Shown here piece by piece: positions 15,471-23,818 of a stretch of 64,000 nucleotides of DNA. The position numbers and the translations under genes were made by a program. The DNA comes from JAXGQE01 sp040766585 (GTDB taxonomy: Bacteria > Bacillota > SLNR01), in NCBI GenBank assembly GCA_040766585.1, contig JAXGQE010000012.1:1-64000 (forward strand), in the 5' to 3' direction. The notes below the pieces were generated by a model. That model was not told the DNA's origin. It did not search any database and was given only the letters and a program-made list of their open reading frames with translations. Positions within the stretch are counted from its first letter, which is position 1, and each line of letters begins with the position of its first letter.

Positions 15471-16598
15471 TTACCGCGGGAATATGACCCGAAACAGATT
15501 GCTGGCTCCAATACTGATAAACTTCACCGGACCAATGGGCGCCAATGCCTTTTCAATACGGTTCATCCCTTTGCCGGACTTTAAAAAACGCCGGGCACTG
15601 TCCATGACCAGCAGTCGCTGGTACAGCCACGGATTTCGACGATTCATCTGATCCGGCTTCATTTTCCTGTGCATGGCGGTTCCAGCCAGCAGCGCGCCGG
15701 GATTGGTCACTTCGATGCTTGTATCGGTAATGGTTACTGTGATGCCCCGGGTGTAGTCCAGATAATCCCGATGAGCCAGGGCATTGGCCAACGCCTCCTC
15801 CACAGCTTCCATGGGGTACTCCGGATCCGGAACCCATCGTCGGATAATCTCCATGGTCCGCTCCAGAAGCGGCAGGATACTGCCGGTTACAATCTCTGCC
15901 TGTTCTCCTTTTTCCACCCGAATGTAGGCATGGGGCAGGTAGAGGGCTGGATTCCGACCAAACAGCAAAAGTCCTCCAAAAGTCACCACGGGAATCCTCT
16001 GACCGCTGCCGTTTTTGATGATTCCCAGCGCATCTAAGAGAAGATCCGACGGATTGTCTGTATTCATGCCGTAGGCCTGCAAAAACTCAACCACCCGGTC
16101 CATATCCAACGCATCTTTTGAGACGCCCTGGACCAGACTGGTCTCATAGCTGAGCATGCCGTTTTCCTGCATCATGCTGGCGATTTCGGTTCGCCGGGCC
16201 ACATCGGTGGTGGATCCCCGGCGAAGATAAAATGTCCCGGTGGAAAGCATCTGATGGGGATAATGGGTACTGCGGTAGATAGTCAAAATGGCCAGGTCTT
16301 TTTCTTTCCAGCGGGCGAATTCCAATCCCACGGTGACAGGGGGATCGCTGCGGCTGTAGATGATCTGCTGGATACGCTCCTCTGAGAAATCGTACGGATT
16401 AATACCCACCACCTGGCGGGTCTTGTCCTCCACGCCGAAAACAATGTATCCACGCCCTCCCCGGGAATTGGCAATGGCAATGACATCCCGGGTCAGTTCC
16501 CTTTTTTCGCTCTCGGTTTCCAGACTTAGCTTCAGCTTGAAGTCGTGCTTCGGACCTTCGCGTTTGCGAAGCAGCTGTCTCAGTTTGCTCTTTTCCAT
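15471..16598 (-). CDS. AlbA_2 (Schlafen-type) domain ATP-binding protein
   Basis: Cytoplasmic protein of 375 residues, start 16598 with the SD GGGAGG. The N-terminal AlbA_2 domain shows HDFKLKLSLETESEKREL and AIANSRGGRGYIVFGVED. The middle carries a winged-helix-like stretch, and the C-terminal third has a divergent GHKL-type ATPase (AVEEALANALAHRDY, ITDTSIEVTNPG). Proteins of this build are usually annotated as transcriptional regulators or helicase-related, and some act in phage defence. Nothing here points to a specific target. It lies 21 nt before the kinase gene on the same strand. Confidence 0.75.
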   Translation of the reverse strand: MEKSKLRQLLRKREGPKHDFKLKLSLETESEKRELTRDVIAIANSRGGRGYIVFGVEDKTRQVVGINPYDFSEERIQQIIYSRSDPPVTVGLEFARWKEKDLAILTIYRSTHYPHQMLSTGTFYLRRGSTTDVARRTEIASMMQENGMLSYETSLVQGVSKDALDMDRVVEFLQAYGMNTDNPSDLLLDALGIIKNGSGQRIPVVTFGGLLLFGRNPALYLPHAYIRVEKGEQAEIVTGSILPLLERTMEIIRRWVPDPEYPMEAVEEALANALAHRDYLDYTRGITVTITDTSIEVTNPGALLAGTAMHRKMKPDQMNRRNPWLYQRLLVMDSARRFLKSGKGMNRIEKALAPIGPVKFISIGASNLFRVIFPR

Positions 16599-16610
16599 CG
16601 ATGTGCCTCC

Positions 16611-17423
16611 CTACAAAAACAAAAGGATGCTGATGGCCATCACCATCATTCCACCCAACAGGCCGTAAATGCTCAAATGAGGCTCCCCGTACTCACGGGC
16701 AGCCGGCAGCAGTTCGTCCAGGGATATGAATACCATAATCCCGGCGGCGGCGGCAAAAATGACCCCGAAGAATGCATCGCCGAAGAAACGGGCGAAAAGC
16801 AAAAAACCCACCAGGGCCCCCACGGGTTCTGCAAAGCCGGACAGGAATGAGTACAGCAGGGCTTTCTTCCGATCCCCGGTAGCGTAATAGATGGGCACAG
16901 AAACAGCGATTCCTTCCGGAATATTGTGGATCGCTACAGCCACAGCCACGGCGATACCCAGGCTGGGATCTTTGATGGCAGCCACAAATGTGACCAATCC
17001 TTCCGGAAAGTTATGAAGCCCCACAGCCAGGGCGGTAAAAAGACCCATGCGCATCAGTTTGGTATCTTCCAGTTTTTTCGGATCTTCTTCCATATCTTCG
17101 ATTTTCTTCACTTCGTGGGGGTTTTCTGCGGAAGGGACAAAACGGTCGATTAAAGCGATAAATATGAAGCCGGCAAAAAATGAAAGAGCGGTAATCCAGG
17201 AGCCTTGTGTTTTTCCCATGGCGCTCACCAAAGATTCCTGGGCTTTGCGGAAGATTTCAATCATGGATACATAGATCATGACCCCGGCAGAAAAACCCAA
17301 TGCCAGGGAGAGAAACCGATTGTTGGTCTCCCGGGTAAAAAAAGCCATTAATCCACCAATACCGGTAGAAATACCTGCAAAAAATGTCAGAATAAAGGCA
17401 AAAACCACAGGATCGGTGATCAA
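16611..17423 (-). CDS. zupT: ZIP-family divalent metal transporter (ZupT)
   Basis: Integral membrane transporter of 270 residues with about eight helices. The family ligand motifs HNFPEGL and HNIPEGIAVSVP are both present in helices four and five, so it should be an active Zn/Fe/Mn importer. A histidine-poor, Asp/Glu/Lys-rich cytoplasmic loop (about residues 100-120) lies between helices three and four. The start is TTG 17423 (GGGAGGGG upstream). It ends 13 nt before the AlbA gene on the same strand. Confidence 0.88.
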   Translation of the reverse strand: MITDPVVFAFILTFFAGISTGIGGLMAFFTRETNNRFLSLALGFSAGVMIYVSMIEIFRKAQESLVSAMGKTQGSWITALSFFAGFIFIALIDRFVPSAENPHEVKKIEDMEEDPKKLEDTKLMRMGLFTALAVGLHNFPEGLVTFVAAIKDPSLGIAVAVAVAIHNIPEGIAVSVPIYYATGDRKKALLYSFLSGFAEPVGALVGFLLFARFFGDAFFGVIFAAAAGIMVFISLDELLPAAREYGEPHLSIYGLLGGMMVMAISILLFL

Positions 17424-17454
17424 AAAAACCCCTCCCGCCGCGGACCTGAATCAA

Positions 17455-18084
17455 TCATTGCACCGGATGCCGGAGCACTGTTTTCCGTTTCTCGGGCTCC
17501 ACTTTCCGGGGATCCGAGAGATAGATCTCATGATGCTTAGCACCCCGACCCACCTGATCGACCAGATGGTGTGTGCGGCAGTACTCCCTCATGATCTCCA
17601 CACTTTTCGCTTCACTTTCATAGTCCCCCACATGCATCATTTGTACACAAGTTCCTTCGGTCCATGACTCCAGCCTCACTTTGACATCGTCAGTGGGCCA
17701 ATTCTTCTTCTCCGCTGTTTCCTGAACCGCCAATGCAAAGAGGGATTCAGAAACGAATTCAGGCTGCCGAATCATCAGTGTCCACAGCCAGTTCTCTCTA
17801 CGGTTAAAGTCGAACTGCTCATCCGTAATCCACCACAGACCTTCCAGAGGCGGTACCACGTAGGGGTAATATCCGTCCGGTTCTTTTCCCCGCCGGGGAG
17901 CCATCCGGATATGATAGCTCAATGCATACAACCGCTCAATGGCATCCTGAAACATGGCGCTGTGATTGGGATCTCCTTGCCCATCCACCATGATAAAGAG
18001 CATTTGCGGCACATGGACCTGCACGGGCTCCATGGGCGGTACATACAGATGTTTGTCTTTCTTCTTAAAATCCACCGGATTCAT
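17455..18084 (-). CDS. GyrI-like small-molecule-binding domain protein
   Basis: Soluble single-domain protein of 209 residues from ATG 18084 (GAGG about 8 nt upstream; GTG 18093 in frame has no SD). It has a GyrI/BmrR effector-binding fold: VPQMLFIMVDGQGDPN at the N-terminal strand, GYYPYVVPPLEGLWW, and CVQMMHVGDYESEA before the second helix. Such stand-alone GyrI-like proteins bind or hydrolyse small toxic compounds. Their ligands are mostly unknown. Confidence 0.75.
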   Translation of the reverse strand: MNPVDFKKKDKHLYVPPMEPVQVHVPQMLFIMVDGQGDPNHSAMFQDAIERLYALSYHIRMAPRRGKEPDGYYPYVVPPLEGLWWITDEQFDFNRRENWLWTLMIRQPEFVSESLFALAVQETAEKKNWPTDDVKVRLESWTEGTCVQMMHVGDYESEAKSVEIMREYCRTHHLVDQVGRGAKHHEIYLSDPRKVEPEKRKTVLRHPVQ

Positions 18085-18124
18085 GTCATTCACCTCGCTG
18101 ATTGCTACTGTCTTTTGGAATGAA

Positions 18125-18946
18125 TCAGCGCAGATACAGGGTGCTGCTGCGGGGTTTGGCGCCGACAGCGCCGCTGAGAACCAGCAGGCCCACTACTACC
18201 ACAAGCGCTGCAGAGCCCATGACAGTATAGATGACCAAGGGGTACGCTCCATTAAACTCACCACTGTGTCTCAAATAGATACCCAATAGCGTCCACAGCA
18301 CCACAGCTGAAAAAAGAACGTTCCTTCTTCGAACCAGAACCAGTACCGTAATCAAAGATGCGATGGCAATCATGATGACGGTCCACATGGCCTCGGCGAT
18401 CCCAAATCCAGCCCATTCCATGGCCACCAGAACAGCCGTCACATTGGCAATGGTGGCAACGGAAATCCAGCCGAAGTAGATGCTAAAAGGTCCTTGTGCC
18501 CAGCGGATCTCTGCCTGCGACGGGTCCCTGCGGTGATAGAGACGATTGACAATCACCAAAAGCGATACAAAAAGCAGGAGCATGATGATCAGGGACAGTT
18601 CTACCAGAAGATAGTGCCAGGCTACAATCCAAAGGCTGTTGAGAAGGCAGGATATGAAGAAAACCCACCCAATCGATTCAGTAACACCGGCATAATCATC
18701 GTTCCAGCCGGAGAAAACACCCCACTGATACAGTATAAAAAGTCCAAGACCCAGATAAATCACCAGCCAGATGCCAAAAGTGAGAGGCACCGGTACAAAC
18801 AGGTTGGGAAACATATCCGAAACCTGTCCGGTGTTCAATCCGTTGATAGGCAAAATGTTGGCCATGGCGTTGACCAGGATCACCCCCAGATAACCAAGGG
18901 TATTGGCCACCTGGAAGCGGCGAATATGAATCAGACTTCTGCGCAT
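18125..18946 (-). CDS. TspO/tryptophan-rich sensory protein-like membrane protein
   Basis: Polytopic membrane protein of 273 residues with seven or eight hydrophobic segments. It opens VANTLGYLGVILVNAMANIL and keeps the Trp/Tyr-rich pattern of TspO-like proteins: FGIWLVIYLGLGLFILYQWG, GWVFFISCLLNSLWIVAW, FSIYFGWISVATIANVTA. It is longer than classical TspO (about 160) and belongs to the extended branch found in many Gram-positives, whose ligand is not established. ATG 18946 follows GGGGGAG; the ORF's extra five residues come from a GTG without an SD. Confidence 0.65.
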   Translation of the reverse strand: MRRSLIHIRRFQVANTLGYLGVILVNAMANILPINGLNTGQVSDMFPNLFVPVPLTFGIWLVIYLGLGLFILYQWGVFSGWNDDYAGVTESIGWVFFISCLLNSLWIVAWHYLLVELSLIIMLLLFVSLLVIVNRLYHRRDPSQAEIRWAQGPFSIYFGWISVATIANVTAVLVAMEWAGFGIAEAMWTVIMIAIASLITVLVLVRRRNVLFSAVVLWTLLGIYLRHSGEFNGAYPLVIYTVMGSAALVVVVGLLVLSGAVGAKPRSSTLYLR

Positions 18947-18978
18947 TTGATCTCCCCCCACAATCGATTTCTATAGAT

Positions 18979-19731
18979 TTATACCGATGCTGAAATCAGC
19001 ATTTCAAAATGGTCTGGACTTAGTTGCTCATGGCGGCTAAACGCCCCCAGGGTGCAGCCGAATATATCCACAGTGCGGAATCCCGCAGAATGCAGCAGCC
19101 ATCTCATCTCTGCCGGCGTGTAATACCGTTCGCTGGACTGGACCTGCAGGGCAGCTCCATCGTTGTCGATGACCCGGATCAGAGACTGTTCCCGGAATGT
19201 TGCCAGGTGAAACTGAGAATGCTCGCCGGTGTCTACAATCATCTTGTTCGTCTCGTTTCGCTTACCGTGAGTCAAAGGATACAGTGCGTTGAGAGTGGTC
19301 ATGATCAGCTGTCCGTTTGAAGCCAGGGCCCGGTAAACCTCCAGAAGAATACGGTAATTCATTTCATCAGTTTCCATCAGGGGAAATGCCCCTTCGCACA
19401 GCATAATGACTGCATCGTATTCCTGATTTATGCCCAACGAGCGAGCATCTCGCTGCATAAACGGGATGTCCAGCTGTTTTTCTGCAGCTTTTTTCCGCGC
19501 CCGGTCCAGCATGGATTCAGACAGATCCACTCCGGTGACCCGGTACCCGCGTTCCGTCAGTTCAATGGTATGTCGGCCTGTGCCGCAGCCCACATCCAGG
19601 ATCTTCTTGCTTCGATCGTAATGGATTTCCTTCTCGATGAAATCCACTTCTCCCTTTGTTCCATGAACAAAGGGTTCCTCCTCATATTTCTCCCCGTAAT
19701 TGGAAAAGAGCTTCTCATACCACGGTTCCAT
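18979..19731 (-). CDS. class I SAM-dependent methyltransferase
   Basis: Rossmann-fold methyltransferase of 250 residues. KKILDVGCGTGRHTIELTER is motif I, VTGVDLSESMLDRAR motif II and YDAVIMLCEGAFPLM motif IV. ATG 19731 is chosen because AGGAGG lies 6 nt upstream. The start overlaps the end of sfsA by 17 nt, so the genes are coupled. The substrate is unknown; the overall layout is that of small-molecule methyltransferases of the Methyltransf_11/25 type. Confidence 0.78.
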   Translation of the reverse strand: MEPWYEKLFSNYGEKYEEEPFVHGTKGEVDFIEKEIHYDRSKKILDVGCGTGRHTIELTERGYRVTGVDLSESMLDRARKKAAEKQLDIPFMQRDARSLGINQEYDAVIMLCEGAFPLMETDEMNYRILLEVYRALASNGQLIMTTLNALYPLTHGKRNETNKMIVDTGEHSQFHLATFREQSLIRVIDNDGAALQVQSSERYYTPAEMRWLLHSAGFRTVDIFGCTLGAFSRHEQLSPDHFEMLISASV

Positions 19732-20443
19732 GATGGCCCTCCTTGTTTGGGAACACAACCGGTACCCTGCGATCCAGACTCAATTCATCCGGACGCACCC
19801 GGCAGCTGTAGGCTTGGATCTGTACTCCTTCCGCTTCCGCCTGCTGCAACACAGCACCAAATTCACCGTGCATGCTGTCATGAGGCGAGAAGAAAAGCAC
19901 GTTCTCCATCTGGATAATAAACACCACGCTGGCCTCATCACCGGATCGGACCCGTTGGATCAGATGGTGCAAATGACGCACCCCCCGATCCGTGGGAGCA
20001 TCGGGGAAAAGAGCCACCCCATGTTCTTCCAAAGTTACTCCCTTGACTTCTATAAACATTTTCCGGTTGTCGGGAATTTCCGCCATAAAATCCAACCGGG
20101 AAGATTCCACTTTGACTTCCCTGTTCAAGACCCCACCTGGCGGCCATCCGGCCAGATCTATGGCGCCCTGCTCCCACGCTTCTGCAAATACCCGGTTGGG
20201 GGCCTGGCTGTCCATGTTGATGAGCTGGCTGCCTTTTAACACAGCAATCAATGAATATGGGGTTTTCCGAGTAATTCGTACAGCCTCCTCCAGAAAGACC
20301 TGCGCACCGGGAATCAACAGCTCCCGACAGCGTCCGGTATTCTTCACATGGGCAACCACTTCCATGCTGCCCAAACGGCACACTGCCAAAAATCGATTGG
20401 GCCGTTGGATGAACACAGCCGGTTGAACATTCCCATACTTCAC
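19715..20443 (-). CDS. sfsA: SfsA family DNA-binding/nuclease-like protein
   Basis: Protein of 242 residues, standard for SfsA, historically named for sugar fermentation stimulation. The C-terminal nuclease-like core is intact: FIEVKGVTLEEHGVALFPD, followed by APTDRGVRHL, and an N-terminal OB-like part with NRFLAVCRLG and VAHVKNTGRCRELL. The start is GTG 20443, overlapping the stop of the upstream hydrolase gene (GTGA), so translation is coupled. Confidence 0.9.
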   Translation of the reverse strand: MKYGNVQPAVFIQRPNRFLAVCRLGSMEVVAHVKNTGRCRELLIPGAQVFLEEAVRITRKTPYSLIAVLKGSQLINMDSQAPNRVFAEAWEQGAIDLAGWPPGGVLNREVKVESSRLDFMAEIPDNRKMFIEVKGVTLEEHGVALFPDAPTDRGVRHLHHLIQRVRSGDEASVVFIIQMENVLFFSPHDSMHGEFGAVLQQAEAEGVQIQAYSCRVRPDELSLDRRVPVVFPNKEGHHGTVV

Positions 20444-21078
20444 GACGGCCTCTTTGACGGTATAGGGTCAGTCACTCCCGCCGATGAATCGATTTGATCC
20501 AGCTGCGCCTGCCATTCCTGCCTTTTAGCAGGAATGTCTTTCCACAGTACCTGAGGCAGGAAGATCGGTTTGTATCGATTCAGTGTTTGCCAGTGAGCGT
20601 CTTTATCATCCCCGCAGCAGTCTTGAACCAGCGATACCAGATATCCGTTCTGGACGGCCGACGCTGTGGTCAACAGCACGCAGATAGAGGTGACCAGCCC
20701 TGCGGTCAGCAGGAACCGTTTCCCTTTTTCTTTCAGGTAGGCATCCAGTTCCGGAAGGCAGAAACTATCAAATGTGTGTTTATAAAATACTTTCTCGCCA
20801 TCCATCTCCCGGGCACATTCCAAAATGGCCTCTCCCGGGGTACCGGCCACACACGGTATCGTTCCTTTCAGTTTGTACGGCACCATCCAGTCGCTCCGAT
20901 CGGGTGCAAAACGGGCCCGGATGTGGACAATGTCAATGCCGATACGACGGCACAGATCCGTCAGTTTGCCGATATTGTCCGGGAAATCAGGAAAGGCTTT
21001 TTTCACTTCCTCTTCCCAAAAGTCTTCTTGAACGTCAATCAGAAGCAGCGCAAACTCCTGCCATGAGGATTCATTCAT
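20440..21078 (-). CDS. isochorismatase-like cysteine hydrolase
   Basis: Cysteine hydrolase of 212 residues. The catalytic triad can be placed: Asp in LLIDVQEDFW, Lys in VFYKHTFDSF and Cys in GLVTSICVLLTTASA, with the cis-peptide bond context before the Cys. Substrates in this family include nicotinamide, ureidoacrylate, carbamates and isochorismate. Nothing here singles one out. ATG 21078 (AAGGAG about 9 nt upstream) is preferred; the preceding flavodoxin gene ends inside it at 21071. Confidence 0.78.
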   Translation of the reverse strand: MNESSWQEFALLLIDVQEDFWEEEVKKAFPDFPDNIGKLTDLCRRIGIDIVHIRARFAPDRSDWMVPYKLKGTIPCVAGTPGEAILECAREMDGEKVFYKHTFDSFCLPELDAYLKEKGKRFLLTAGLVTSICVLLTTASAVQNGYLVSLVQDCCGDDKDAHWQTLNRYKPIFLPQVLWKDIPAKRQEWQAQLDQIDSSAGVTDPIPSKRPS

Positions 21079-21592
21079 CGCTACCATCTCCTTGTTCGGA
21101 TGCTGGCTCCTTTGGATCTTCAGTCAGCTTACGGATAAATTCATCCATCGCTTCGTAGCGAATGTCTTCTGTATCGGTCTGGATCTTAGCGGCCTTTTTG
21201 GCTATGGTCCGGTCCATCCATCCCATTCGGCTTAGCCGAAACGCCCCGCCGAAGCATCCTTTGGCCGATGCATGAGCCAACAAAGCGGGAGGAACATTTT
21301 TCTCCAGCTGCTGGTAGGCTTCATCTCCCCGGGCCATGCAGCAGATAAAAAGACCCAGCTTCCGAGCCAGCAGTTCCGATTCATACTTCTTTAAGAAGGC
21401 CGCAACCTCTTTTTTCAGACGTCCGATATAGACCGGTCCTCCCACAATCACATGGGTATAATCGTTCCAGTTGATAATCAGATTCCCGGTGATCGGGTGA
21501 CGGTCCGTTTCCAGAGGGATCTTCTTTTCCAGATACTCCGTACAGTCAGCCGTGGTCCCATACTTTGTCCCATAAAGAATCAGCACCTTCAT
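21071..21592 (-). CDS. flavodoxin-domain protein, protoporphyrinogen dehydrogenase (HemG)-like
   Basis: FMN protein of 173 residues from ATG 21592 (AAGGAGG about 11 nt upstream). MKVLILYGTKYGTTADCTEY is the FMN phosphate loop of flavodoxins, and VIVGGPVYIGRLKKEV is the second flavin loop as in HemG/flavodoxin-like oxidases. HemG oxidises protoporphyrinogen with quinone. No heme genes are nearby, so a general reductase role is equally likely. Confidence 0.65.
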   Translation of the reverse strand: MKVLILYGTKYGTTADCTEYLEKKIPLETDRHPITGNLIINWNDYTHVIVGGPVYIGRLKKEVAAFLKKYESELLARKLGLFICCMARGDEAYQQLEKNVPPALLAHASAKGCFGGAFRLSRMGWMDRTIAKKAAKIQTDTEDIRYEAMDEFIRKLTEDPKEPASEQGDGSDE

Positions 21593-21648
21593 GACTGCAC
21601 CCACCTCCTTGTATTGGCTGAAAAGCTTTTCCATCACCGATCCCCTGT

Positions 21649-23634
21649 CTACCTGGAATCAATCTGAATGATATGCTGTCCGCTGATCATCTCCCAGGAG
21701 ACCCGGTAACCCATGCTTTGAAAGACAAAGCGCAGGGGTACATAAGTACGATTGTAGCGCAGAATATTATCGGTATCCATCTGCACCCTGCTTCCGTTGA
21801 CGATGATGTAGTCCTTATCGATGGGGATCTTGATGCTTTGATCATCCCAGTAGATTTCGGCCTGGTACAGCCCCTGATTCCAGTCCACCGTCGCCCCCAG
21901 AAACTCAGCGACCCGTCGAACCGGCAGCATGGTTCGACCGTCTCGAATAAACGGGGCACCGCTTCCTGAACTGAATGGTATCTTATCGCCGTTGTTGAAG
22001 ACAACGATATACTCATAGACAGGCATTCCAACTCGCTCCACCACATCTCCGTGATAGCGAACCGCCATGGCATTGGCGTAACTCTTGCTTTGATAGTCGT
22101 GGAAGAATTTTCCTCCCACATAGACCCGGTACAGGAAATACCCTTTGTTGATCACATACTCCATGGACCTATACGGCAGAAGCTGCAAACGGGCATATTC
22201 TTCTTCATAATATTTTTCCTGAATCGGATACACCCTTTCCGGTGTAGTTTCCACCGTCAGTGCCGGTTTCTGCAGCAGATTCACGGCAAAATGGGTCAGG
22301 TACCCGGCAGCGCTGTCATAGCTTACATAGTGAATGGGGGTATATCCGGTAACTGCAGCGGCTACCTCTGCCAGAGGCCTCAGCTGGTTCTGGTTGAATG
22401 AGTCCGAAAAATATTCTTTCATATAGTAAATGACACGACCCATGCTGTGGTAGCTTAAAAGCGCCCTGAACGGGTAGCGGGCAATGTACGACTGCACCAT
22501 GGCTGTCTCCACGCAAGATGCCGGGTACGGGCCCGGATAATTTTCCATAGCCGGTTCTGTGGGCATCTCCGAATTTTTCGTGTAGAACTGATTGATCCAT
22601 GAGCCGGTGCTGACACTGTAGTACATATCCTGAAAATTCTTATTCCGATCGACTCCGTCAATCCCGGCTTTCAGAAGGGTTACGCTTTGTCCGTCCAGAA
22701 TATTCATGAGTTTTTGCCGCAGTGTTTCGTTTTGAATGGATTCGGGTCCGTGCTTGACCGCATCGTACCCGTCCGGATTGCTGAGAATCAGGAAATGGAA
22801 GGTCCCCTGAAGGAGGATCTCTCCCACATGAATACCCTCAATGGCGGTATCATCCGAGGCATCCAGACAATAATCTTCGATGGTCCTCATCAGCAGATAG
22901 GGATTGATGGTTTCCCGGGAATGAGCCCCTGCCTCCATCAGCAGCTGATACCGCTTGATATATAGTTCTTCGTAGGAGCGCTCCTGGATGCCTTCAGCCA
23001 GTACCAGCACAAATACGGGTCGTCCATCGGCCGAATACCCCAGTGTTTCCAGTCGCAAAAGATCCGGAAAGGCCGCGGCCAGGGCTTCCGCTTTGGCGTA
23101 AAAATCAAATGCCGTATACAAAAATGCCTCTTCGGGCACCACAATGCGTTCATAGCCCATGGGGACAATGACCGGGAGCGGCAATACGGTAGAAGAGTCA
23201 TCACCTATGACCGAGTCAAAAGCTTCCGGCTGAGTCCCATCTTCGCTGGGGATGTCCCCGTCCGGTTCACCAGCTGACGGGTCCGGATCGGTTGATGGGG
23301 CCTCTGTTTCGTGCTCTTCTTCCGGAGGAACCGGCTCTTCCGGGGTGTCTGTTTCTGCGGGAGCATCCACATCCGGAATCTCGCCGGGTTCATCAGAAAG
23401 CGGGAGATCATCCGGGTCCTGGAATCCAGGGGACTCTTCTGGTTCTTCGGGAAGCTGGGGTTCCGGTTTCACGGCTTCTTGAGCATTCTGATTGTCGTCA
23501 TCGTCAGTCACAAAGGGAGACAGCACCCTGCTTTTTTCATCCATCCCATTGGATTCATGGGCCAGGACGGTATACGGTATGAGGAGCATCCACACCAGGG
23601 ATACTATCAGCAAACCAATCGGGATTCTTCTCAT
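21649..23634 (-). CDS. secreted M14 zinc carboxypeptidase with Cu-amine-oxidase-like repeats
   Basis: Exported enzyme of 661 residues. ATG 23634 (AAGGAGG, 8 nt) starts a signal peptide, GLLIVSLVWMLLIPYTVLA. An acidic Pro/Glu/Asp-rich linker (about residues 32-145) follows. The M14 domain (about 160-520) retains AGAHSRETIN with His and Glu zinc ligands, DRNKNF (substrate Arg), SYHSMG (third zinc His) and LTVETTP (general-base Glu), so it should be active. The C-terminus has two copper-amine-oxidase-N-like repeats (RTMLPVRRVAEFLGATVDW; RTYVPLRFVFQSMGYRVSW), usual cell-surface modules in Firmicutes. The fold fits peptidoglycan peptide cleavage, which I infer. Confidence 0.82.
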   Translation of the reverse strand: MRRIPIGLLIVSLVWMLLIPYTVLAHESNGMDEKSRVLSPFVTDDDDNQNAQEAVKPEPQLPEEPEESPGFQDPDDLPLSDEPGEIPDVDAPAETDTPEEPVPPEEEHETEAPSTDPDPSAGEPDGDIPSEDGTQPEAFDSVIGDDSSTVLPLPVIVPMGYERIVVPEEAFLYTAFDFYAKAEALAAAFPDLLRLETLGYSADGRPVFVLVLAEGIQERSYEELYIKRYQLLMEAGAHSRETINPYLLMRTIEDYCLDASDDTAIEGIHVGEILLQGTFHFLILSNPDGYDAVKHGPESIQNETLRQKLMNILDGQSVTLLKAGIDGVDRNKNFQDMYYSVSTGSWINQFYTKNSEMPTEPAMENYPGPYPASCVETAMVQSYIARYPFRALLSYHSMGRVIYYMKEYFSDSFNQNQLRPLAEVAAAVTGYTPIHYVSYDSAAGYLTHFAVNLLQKPALTVETTPERVYPIQEKYYEEEYARLQLLPYRSMEYVINKGYFLYRVYVGGKFFHDYQSKSYANAMAVRYHGDVVERVGMPVYEYIVVFNNGDKIPFSSGSGAPFIRDGRTMLPVRRVAEFLGATVDWNQGLYQAEIYWDDQSIKIPIDKDYIIVNGSRVQMDTDNILRYNRTYVPLRFVFQSMGYRVSWEMISGQHIIQIDSR

Positions 23635-23742
23635 GTCGTCGCCTCCTTGTGTTGTTAGTCTCAAATTCTAGAAAATTCATTCTTTTCCTTCTCCTGTATC
23701 GTTTTTATTGAGATCCTGGCCATCTTCCTGATGCATGAAAAC

Positions 23743-23771
23743 AAAAAGGAAAGACCAACCGGTCTTTCCTT
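23743..23771 (-). terminator. terminator of gatB
   Basis: GGAAAGACC / GGTCTTTCC 9-bp perfect stem with loop AACC. The minus-strand tail is TTTTTG. It ends the gatCAB operon. Confidence 0.85.
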
Positions 23772-23818
23772 CAAATCACCTATTTCGTCCCTTGCAGCCG
23801 GCTTCGATCTGCCCTGGG

